From contig JBOZIK010000001.1 of the NCBI GenBank assembly GCA_051453625.1, positions 226,925,390 through 226,954,237 of the forward strand: a DNA stretch of 28,848 nucleotides, read 5' to 3'. Positions 22,134 through 28,848 of this stretch are shown here, piece after piece. The stretch's first letter is position 1; every line of letters starts with the position of its first letter. A program made the translations under genes and the position numbers. The notes beneath the pieces were generated by a model that worked only from the letters and a program-made list of their open reading frames with translations, did no database searches and had not been told where the DNA came from. This DNA comes from Welwitschia mirabilis. Taxonomy: Eukaryota > Gnetophyta > Gnetopsida > Welwitschiales.

Positions 22134-22460
22134 TCTCAACTGCGTTCAGGCAACTGATTTCGTTTCTTTAGCGATTCTTCACTTCAGTCATGAAATTCAT
22201 TTGAATTCCATTTCGGGTTTGGATCTTTCATTTGTTACGAGGGTTTTATTCAAATTGAACAGGCAGAGTCGTACTGTTTTGTAGGCTTGCCGAGTAAAAG
22301 CGGTGTAGAAGCAAAGAGCAACCACATGAGTCCGCGTCGGCAGCGCCTCAAGCCCTCCTAGAGAACAAGATGCACCTAACCAGGTAGAAAAATATGCATT
22401 TCCCTGCAGCATCGCGCAGACTGCAGGCGGCAGGAAGATGTCCAAGATTAGTAAACAAGT
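22134..22460 (-). promoter_or_regulatory. 5' leader and proximal promoter region of HPAT
   Basis: This block is visibly richer in G and C than the surrounding DNA and contains CpG-bearing stretches such as gtccgcgtcggcagcgcc near 22331, as is common around transcription starts of plant housekeeping genes. No clear TATA box could be placed. An upstream minus-strand ATG at 22412 opens a frame of about 71 codons ending at 22197, about 60 bases before the HPAT start; whether it lies in the transcript is unknown. Confidence 0.45.
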
Positions 22461-23459
22461 AATGTAAGAAGAAAACGTTCAGAATACCAGAGTCAGGTTG
22501 ATGGCCCCTATGAAAATTTCAGAAGATGGTTCTTCTTGTCTAAGCACCGATTGCGAAACTCGTTTGTCTGTGACATTTTTCTTAATGTATTTTTATTAGT
22601 CCTTATAATTCTTCCACTAAACAATCACTTTTGACACTTATAGGCATGGCTTATGGTTCTCTAAGATAAAGAAAAGCTTTTAACCTAACTTTTCGTATGA
22701 AAGGTGAAAGGTTTTCGATAACCTTTTTTTAAAACTTTAGAAAGACTATTGGCTGCAAATTTAGAGTTGGAATATAGAGAAAAAAGAATAAAGTACTTTT
22801 AAGGAGTTACACCTCTCTTTATGTTTGTTGTACAAGAGCTACCAAAATGTAGATACTCAAATGAGAGACCTACATAAATAGCCATTTCTACCTGCCTTAC
22901 AAACTATAGAAAAGAAATAATTTTTAATAAAAAAGAGGGGCCCATGTCTCGAAAGAGGGATGTCGGAGAGGGTGAAATTAACAGTTAGACGTTGTCGTAT
23001 GAAATATACTTTGGATAATGTGGTTATTAAGTCTCTACATATTCTTCCCACAAACAACTGAATCTAGAATAACACCTTTTAGCCAGGGATCTTATTAACA
23101 AAGTCAAACAAGTTCAAAGTTTGCAAACAATTTTCGTAAACAATCAAGATCTAAGATTTCCCTCATGTTGAAGATTTAATCAAAGAACTAAAATCCATTT
23201 TGACAATGAGAAGGGTTCTTTTATTATTTTGAACACCCTCAATAAATGCAATGAAGAAGCATTAATCTAACTAAGGTAAAGACTTTCTAGAAGTAGTGAA
23301 GGAGGAAGTTGCTAGAATAGCCATGAGCCTAAGGTCTTTGATAAAGGTTGGACTTTCCTTTACGATAGTCACTAAGTTTAGTCTCCCTGACAAGGTATCA
23401 CCTACATTTTGAAATGATAGAGACTTTTTTCCCCAATGAATAGCATTCAAGTGTTTTTT
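22461..23459. other. HPAT upstream region, no gene identified
   Basis: Short frames on both strands (for example minus 22857-23057) have no recognisable domain. Plus-strand fragments near 23280-23400 read as possible old coding sequence (FLEVVKEEVARIAMSLRS) but cannot be assigned. The stretch ends in a T-run at the 100-N gap. Confidence 0.35.
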
Positions 23460-23559
23460 NNNNNNNNNNNNNNNNNNNNNNNNNNNNNNNNNNNNNNNNN
23501 NNNNNNNNNNNNNNNNNNNNNNNNNNNNNNNNNNNNNNNNNNNNNNNNNNNNNNNNNNN
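23460..23559. other. Assembly gap, 100 N, inside T-runs
   Basis: Both edges are T homopolymers (23454-23459 and 23560-23575), so assembly probably broke at a low-complexity stretch. The true length is unknown. Confidence 0.95.
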
Positions 23560-23618
23560 TTTTTTTTTTTTTTTTATTTTTATAAATTTTATAAATTTTT
23601 ATGTTTTAATTATTTGAA

Positions 23619-23643
23619 TTTTTTTTTTTTTTTTTTTTTTTTT
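23619..23643. repeat. T-homopolymer, 25 bases
   Basis: A pure T run sits immediately before the left direct repeat around repeat copy 2. Confidence 0.9.
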
Positions 23644-23866
23644 GAGGTTGTATCAGAATAAGTCCTTATCATATGATAGTAATTAGCTTTATGTTATAAT
23701 GAGCAAATATATGTTTTAAACTATAAGTGATAGATTTTCTATGACATCTTAATTAATAATATTAGCGATATTTAAAGTATAAATGATGAATTATCCTTAT
23801 AACTAGTTTTAGCATTAAGATAATTGATTACTATTTAATTTATAATGATGATAATTTAATTCAACA
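23643..23866 (+). repeat. Left terminal direct repeat around repeat copy 2
   Basis: About 224 bp, beginning tgaggttgtatcag and ending ttcaaca. It matches 25813-26047 through shared blocks such as catatgatagtaatta, gacatcttaattgata-like sequence, ctagtt..attaagataatt and aatgatgataattta. TG and CA at the ends would suit an LTR, but the right copy does not keep both, so the class is open. Confidence 0.65.
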
Positions 23867-25725
23867 TTCAAATTTAAGAAGTTTGGACTTCCTTGTGTGT
23901 TTTTTTTTAATTTGAATGTCATATTTCAATAAAATTCAAGATTATAGAGTAGCATTTTAAACTTAACTTTTTTGCATTATTTGTTAAGAAACTGGTAAGA
24001 TGTTGGTTGGAGGATATGCCTATAAATGATCTAAATAATTTTTTCCCTTTAACATATATAATTAATTATTTTAAGGCTATAATCACCATGTATTATGATC
24101 ATTTTAATAAATCAAATCTTGATCTAATTTAATACTAAATATTTATCATAAATAATTTATTATCATACTTGATTATGCGGGTTGAATCATGATAATTCAT
24201 CCTCCATCAAATGTTTTAGTTTCAACAAAATAAGTAATTATCTAGACCACTGATACCACTATTCTTATGAGAAGCAATAAGCCTCACTTTCGCAGTTATG
24301 AAGATCAGTCAAGAAGTAATAGATTTTAACTAATAAATGGAAAACTAGAAAATCAAATATAAGGATTAAGTTGATTAAACTTTTAAATTAATAAATATCA
24401 ATTATGCCTAAATAAAATGTATCCAAAATATTAAAGAATTCAAATAATTAAGAAATCCTAATTCCCCATGTTGTATAAAGAGGATTAATCTTAAGGATGA
24501 GTCATTCTCTTCTTTATGCATATACCATTGATTATTGCATCTTATTACCTCTCAAATCTTTGATTTCCTAATTCCTCTTTATCCGTTGATCTTATTATGA
24601 TTTTCATAACTATGATAAGGACATGTTTTATGATGATTTTATAACTTCATTTTTTTTCTTTCACTAAGCATAAGGAGATGATTATTTTATTTGTTACCAA
24701 ACCTAACAAAACATTTGTAATTCATTGACATTTGCCAAATCATTGCATTATTAGTTAATAAAATTTAATCTCTATCACATGTTTTTATTTTGGCTTCCCT
24801 TATTTATACATTTATGAGTATTTATGCTTTTTAGATTATCATCATTTAAGTTTGGTGACTTTAATGCTTGGTTTTCTTAATTAAGATGTTTTATGGGTTT
24901 ATTTCATCAAATTTATCATGCTTTTTATTTTTCACATTGCATTGTAAGATTATCATCTCCAAATAATTGTGATATTAATTCAATATCACAACATATTTTA
25001 TTTAGCTTAATGGTATTTAAGGATTGTAGTAAATGATCCATTTCTCATACATAAGACCCTTAATGAATGATCATATTGAATTAAGAAACTAGGGATGATT
25101 CTTATGGTTTTATTTTTTTATTTATGTTAGTCTTATAGTAAAAATTATTTTTAGTATGAAAGAGAAAATAATTAATCTATAACTTCGTCTCTCAATCTTA
25201 AAACATTATACTTATTTTTATTTTATTATTTAAATCTACTTAAATGAATGATAAAATAGTGATAATTAGATCTTTCTTGTAGCCTTGATGGAAGAATGAC
25301 AATTAGGATTATCTTATACTATAATGGATAGCTCTAGTTCTTATTTAAATGTTTTGCCATTTTTCTTAGTAGCTAGGGCATATATCTCCCTTCTGTTAAG
25401 CATGTCTAGTAATAAGAAAAGTCTCAAGGGTTTTTTAAATATAATTGTTAAAGTGTGGGCCTAAACATAAAGTCTTAAAGAAAAAGATGTAACATATTTT
25501 ACAAGATACAATGTGATGGGGAAAGTGATAGGTTTGAAATAAACTTCAAAATCTAAATGATTTTATTAATACACATAATGGAAGAAGGACAAAATACCCA
25601 AGGAAGACCTAAAACCTGTTCTTTCCCTTAGACATACTTATAGATGAATCATGTGTAACCCTCAATTTCTTCATTAAGATTTTTATTTTAATATTTTTGT
25701 AATATATATATATATCGATTATTAA
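23865..25725 (+). repeat. Anonymous 1.85-kb repeat, copy 2
   Basis: Collinear homologue of 17544-19385, in the same orientation on the other side of HPAT. No reading frame is preserved. In this copy the repeat is enclosed by two similar direct repeats of about 225-240 bp, so the complete unit may be 23643-26047, about 2.4 kb. That would suit a non-autonomous LTR-type element or a tandem repeat unit, but no primer-binding site or polypurine tract could be shown. Confidence 0.75.
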
Positions 25726-25812
25726 TATCCACATTTTTTGATTTTTATCTATTTCCTGTGAAGAACTAATGATATAGATCTTGTTAATTAATAAATATTT
25801 TTCTTATTTTTA

Positions 25813-26047
25813 GAGGTTCTACCACAACAACTCCTCCTTACATATGATAGTAATTATGCTTTATATTATAATAAGCAAACATAAATTTTGAAGTATAAGT
25901 GGTGGATTATTTCTGACATCTTAATTGATATTATTGAAATTTTTTGAAGTACAAGTGGTGGATTATCTTAATCACTAGTTATGAAATTAAGATAATTAAT
26001 TATTATGTAACTTTATAACTATCTAATGATGATAATTTAGCTCAACC
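25813..26047 (+). repeat. Right terminal direct repeat around repeat copy 2
   Basis: Diverged copy of 23643-23866, starting gaggttctaccacaac and ending gctcaacc. It contains a small internal duplication (gaagtataagtggtggatta and gaagtacaagtggtggatta, about 50 bp apart) that the left copy lacks. Confidence 0.65.
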
Positions 26048-26979
26048 AAAGCATTTTACAACTTATAATTATTTTTTCTTTGATTAAGGTACATGTGAAA
26101 TGATTAATGATAAATTATTAAAATTTAAAAATAAGTAAAACAAAACTCTATTTATATGTGTCACATTAGTTTGTATTATTTAATACTTACTTTAATGAAT
26201 CCCTCTATTAATTGATTGAGAGAAGTGAGGCCATCTATTCAATTACTTGTCCATAGTCATCATAGTTTCAGGTTATCACATTCACTGAAAATGCTCATCT
26301 CTCTTACCTTTATAAAAGCTTCCTATATACCTATCTCAACCATTCATTCATTTAGCAAATTAAAGAATAAATCAGATAAAAATGGACAAGAGTATTTCCT
26401 TAGCAAAGGAGCCAAAGGCAATGGTAAAATAAACAATGGAAAGTAAGGATTACATTATGGGACTAAATCATATAAATAAAGAAAATCTTTTTTCTTTTTC
26501 AGATATTAGTAATAGTGATATAAATGATTAAAGATAAGGGTTTATATAGCAAGACTAAAATTAGAGTAAAAAAGGTTATATCTTTCTTATTTTAGTTACC
26601 TCTTTCTCTCTCTAAAATTCTAGTTTTTCAGAGAAAAAGAAATAAGTACATAATGTTAAGATAGGAATAAGTATATTAGTTAATATTTCATTAGCTTTAA
26701 ATTTGAAATGGTTTTATTCTTTTTATTTCCTTTAATTTTTATTTTTGATGCTGCTCTTTTTTAGGGTTTCAACACTATGAATATCTCATAGGGTATTAAT
26801 ATCAAGAATTTTAGTTTATTTTGGGTTTTTATCTATTGAAATTACAACTTTTTTTTCCACTCTCTTTCTTATTATTAATACTATTGAGAGACCCATTGTC
26901 ATTGATTAATTTAATGAGTTTTTGTAAGTTAGTCTTTTATGTAGGTAACTTCTAGCACCAAGTGATCGATTTATAAGAT
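26048..26979. other. AT-rich spacer before the copia LTR
   Basis: No gene is supported; a 76-codon plus frame at 26216-26446 has no recognisable domain. The 5' end of the copia LTR may lie in the last part of this stretch, but without its partner it cannot be placed. Confidence 0.3.
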
Positions 26980-27477
26980 TGGGTGATCACATGTTTAAGA
27001 ACTATAATACTGCTTCAGAAGCGGGTGACCGCACATGACTTACTGGGCAACATAAAAAAGACTGGTTAACACATGCAGTGAAATCCAACCTGATAGAAAT
27101 ATAGGTGACTGCAGATATTTATACGGATGACTACATGACATGCAGTAAGAATTTTTTTATAGCAGTATGGGCAACCGATAGTCACTATACGGGCGACCGC
27201 ATGACAATCAGTAGAACATGGATCAGGTAATATCTGGCCAACCGCATAAAATGATATCGAGCGACTGCACTCTATCAAGAATCTCCTTTTATAAGGTCGA
27301 CCGGGTATAAATGTTAAGGGTGACCTAACTAAGGGCGACCAAGTATTTGCATAAGGGCAATCAAATTTGGACCATATCCTGTACTAAGAAAATATGTGAC
27401 AAGCAAGGATGACCGAATATTAGAATAAGGGCGATTGCATTTTTGGTCAACTGAATATAATGAAAGGTTGACCGTAC
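26980..27477 (+). repeat. Degenerate array of GGYGACCGCA-like motifs
   Basis: About 17 copies of a short motif are spaced roughly 15-50 bp apart. Clear examples are gggtgaccgcacatgac (27023), aggtgactgcag (27103), cggatgactacatgac (27124), gggcgaccgcatgac (27191), gagcgactgcac (27259), aaggtcgaccgggt (27293), agggcgaccaagt (27332), aaggatgaccgaat (27406), agggcgattgcat (27428) and aggttgaccgtac (27465). Many differences are C/T or G/A. Confidence 0.75.
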
Positions 27478-27578
27478 ATTATGAACACAATGGTTCATTA
27501 GCAAAAGTGCAATAGTTCTTCAGAAAATCACAACGGTTTATTTTTGTTTGAGAAAATGGTCATATGATACATCTCAAG

Positions 27579-27586
27579 TATAAAAG
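27579..27586 (+). promoter_or_regulatory. TATA box of the copia LTR
   Basis: The sequence caagtataaaagctttactc carries TATAAAAG. It lies about 440 bases before the LTR end, a usual arrangement for U3 then R-U5 in plant copia LTRs. Confidence 0.6.
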
Positions 27587-28023
27587 CTTTACTCTAAACA
27601 CTAAAGGACACTGATACTGTTTTTGTTAAATCAAAGATTAAACAAGCACTAATATACTTTCTATGAGCACATCTAAACATTCCAAAAAGGTTTATATTTC
27701 TATTGTATTTGCATCATAGCATTTTCTTGAAAAGAATATTGATGTACCATAGAGATCTCATTTGTTCTTAGTTGAGGAAAAGCCATAAAATCCTCATTGG
27801 TTGTGAAAGATTACTTGATGAGCCTGAAAACCATTCTTAACAGTGAATATATGCCAGCTAGGATAAGGGGTTTACAAAGCTGAAGGGTGATGTCTATCCA
27901 ACATTGAAAACCTTATTTTAGTATTACTTTATACTTATTGTTTTTACAGGTCATGAAGAACAAAGAGACAGAACTTTAAAAGTCCTATTCACCTCCCTCT
28001 AGGATCGATCCTCATCTATCAAT

Positions 28024-28035
28024 TGGTATCAAAGT
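28024..28035 (+). other. Primer-binding site of the copia element
   Basis: tggtatcaaagt matches the common plant copia primer-binding site TGGTATCAGAGC (complementary to the 3' end of initiator methionine tRNA) at ten of twelve positions. It follows the LTR's terminal CA by two bases. Confidence 0.8.
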
Positions 28036-28087
28036 AAAGTTGAGCAATAGACCCTAACAGATCTGTACTCCACTCATCCTTAGAAGA

Positions 28088-28848
28088 ATGAGTCAACCCA
28101 CTAAAGAAAACTCTGTCACAAGAATTCTCTTCTTCGATGGAACGAATTATGGTTATTGGAAAGCAAAGATAAGAGTCTTTATTCAATCCATTGACTTGGA
28201 AATCTAGGTATTGTTCTCCTATTGTGTAGGATTCGGTTACCAAATTGGTAATTTCAAAAAGCAGGAACAAATGGATGCTAGATGAGAAACAAGCCATAAC
28301 CTGCAACTTCAAAGGCCTAAATGCTATCTTCTATGCCATAGATTCAGAAGATTTCAAAAGAGTGGTAAACTACACCACTATAAAAGAAGCATGCTCACAA
28401 AGGAATAAATCTAGTAAAGTAGGCTAAGCTTCAANNNNNNNNNNNNNNNNNNNNNNNNNNNNNNNNNNNNNNNNNNNNNNNNNNNNNNNNNNNNNNNNNN
28501 NNNNNNNNNNNNNNNNNNNNNNNNNNNNNNNNNNTACACCACTATAAAAGAAGCATGCTCACAAAGGAATAAATCTAGTAAAGTAGGCTAAGCTTCAAAT
28601 GCTGATCACCTAGTTCGAGGACCTAAAGATGGAAGACAATGAAGGTATAAATTATTTCTTTGCAAAACTAACAGATATTATAAATTCTATGTATGGTTTA
28701 AGTGAATTAATAGAAGAATCAAGAGTGTTTCACAAAGCCTTGAGATCTCTACTACAAAGGTTCGAATCAAAAGTAACTGCTATAGAAGAAAGCAAGAACA
28801 TAAACATCATAAAACTCAATGAACTTCAAGGGAACATTCATACTTTTG
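28088..28848 (+). pseudogene. Broken Ty1/copia gag (runs off the window)
   Basis: Gag packages retrotransposon RNA into virus-like particles. The ATG is at 28088, 53 bases after the primer-binding site, and opens MSQPTKENSVTRILFFDGTN, then YWKAKIRVFIQSIDLEI before a TAG. After a frame change the reading resumes at about 28250 with CNFKGLNAIFYAIDSEDFKR and TTIKEA, then shifts again. After the gap, from 28578, one frame carries AKLQML, FEDLKMEDNEG, FFAKLTDIINSM, ALRSLLQRFESKVTAIEESK and KLNELQGNIHTF to the window edge. These are the usual gag N-terminal and UBN2-type blocks in order. At least three in-frame stops and two frameshifts make it non-functional. The region 28371-28434 is repeated after the N gap, an assembly artefact. 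Confidence 0.9.
28435..28534. other. Assembly gap, 100 N, with duplicated edges
   Basis: Exactly 100 N. The 64 bases before it (28371-28434) are identical to the 64 after it (28535-28598). Overlapping contig ends were evidently joined with a placeholder gap, so the gap and one copy are not real. Confidence 0.95.

Larger units (their letters stand above)
26980..28021 (+). repeat. 5' LTR of a Ty1/copia retrotransposon (left end uncertain)
   Basis: The right end is set by CA at 28020-28021, two bases before a primer-binding site. Inside are a TATA box at 27579-27586 (tataaaag), a stretch near 27861-27890 (gataaggggtttacaaagct) of the kind seen in plant copia LTRs, and a degenerate array of GGCGACCGCA-like motifs at 26980-27477. 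The left end is probably at or somewhat before 26980. The LTR drives transcription of the element; this copy is old, judging by the broken gag. Confidence 0.65.

Noticed and set aside
22197-22445. 82-codon minus-strand frame as an extra HPAT N-terminal exon
   Set aside because: It starts at TTG, is separated from the HPAT ATG by an in-frame stop, and the protein already has a complete signal anchor.
26216-26446. 76-codon plus-strand frame
   Set aside because: No recognisable domain or supporting context; likely chance.
27066-27278. 70-codon minus-strand frame
   Set aside because: Falls inside the LTR motif array and simply translates the repeats.
26980-27477. CRISPR-like array
   Set aside because: The motifs are short, degenerate and irregularly spaced, in a plant copia LTR with TATA box and primer-binding site.

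Overview
This window is nuclear DNA from a land plant, most likely a seed plant with a large, repeat-rich genome. The evidence is one spliced gene of a green-plant glycosyltransferase family, hydroxyproline O-arabinosyltransferase (HPAT), set among old and broken Ty1/copia and Ty3/gypsy retrotransposons, a tRNA-derived SINE and anonymous AT-rich repeats. Gymnosperm or other large-genome lineages would fit, but nothing here fixes the species. There are no bacterial-type operons and no CRISPR arrays. Six runs of N (10, 100, 688, 10, 100 and 100 bases) are assembly gaps.

Layout. 1-1235: AT-rich, unidentified. 1236-3700: the 3' end of a plus-strand copia-like element, with a broken downstream ORF, a polypurine tract at 3121 and an LTR starting at 3134. 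4340-5480: plus-strand relic of a Ty3/gypsy integrase. 6480-8045: apparent minus-strand unit, with a broken ORF, a TATA box at 7159 and a degenerate tandem array upstream. 8700-12075: a long plus-strand retroelement relic in several coding blocks, interrupted by the 688-N gap. 12076-17275: AT-rich DNA with little recognisable content. 17289-17484: a SINE with target-site duplication. 17544-19385: copy 1 of a roughly 1.85-kb repeat. 19748-22133: the HPAT gene on the minus strand, seven coding exons. 22134-23459: its upstream region. 23643-26050: copy 2 of the 1.85-kb repeat, bounded by about 225-240-bp direct repeats. 26980-28848: the 5' LTR (with a GACCGC-type array), primer-binding site and broken gag of a Ty1/copia element that runs off the window.

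The only gene likely to be functional is HPAT. Its seven exons give 343 codons in a continuous frame with GT-AG introns, but the short C-terminal exon expected from the family was not found in the 19.7 kb downstream. The last intron may therefore be very long and contain all the retroelement debris at 1-19.7 kb, or the gene may be cut short.

The main pattern in the rest is decay by C-to-T change. Retroelement reading frames keep their frame for long stretches while collecting TAG, TAA and TGA codons that fit former CAG, CAA and CGA. I found no convincing undescribed molecular system. The best leads are the unidentified 1.85-kb repeat with terminal direct repeats, the LTR motif arrays, and the unusual nonsense-without-indel decay at 11302-12075.
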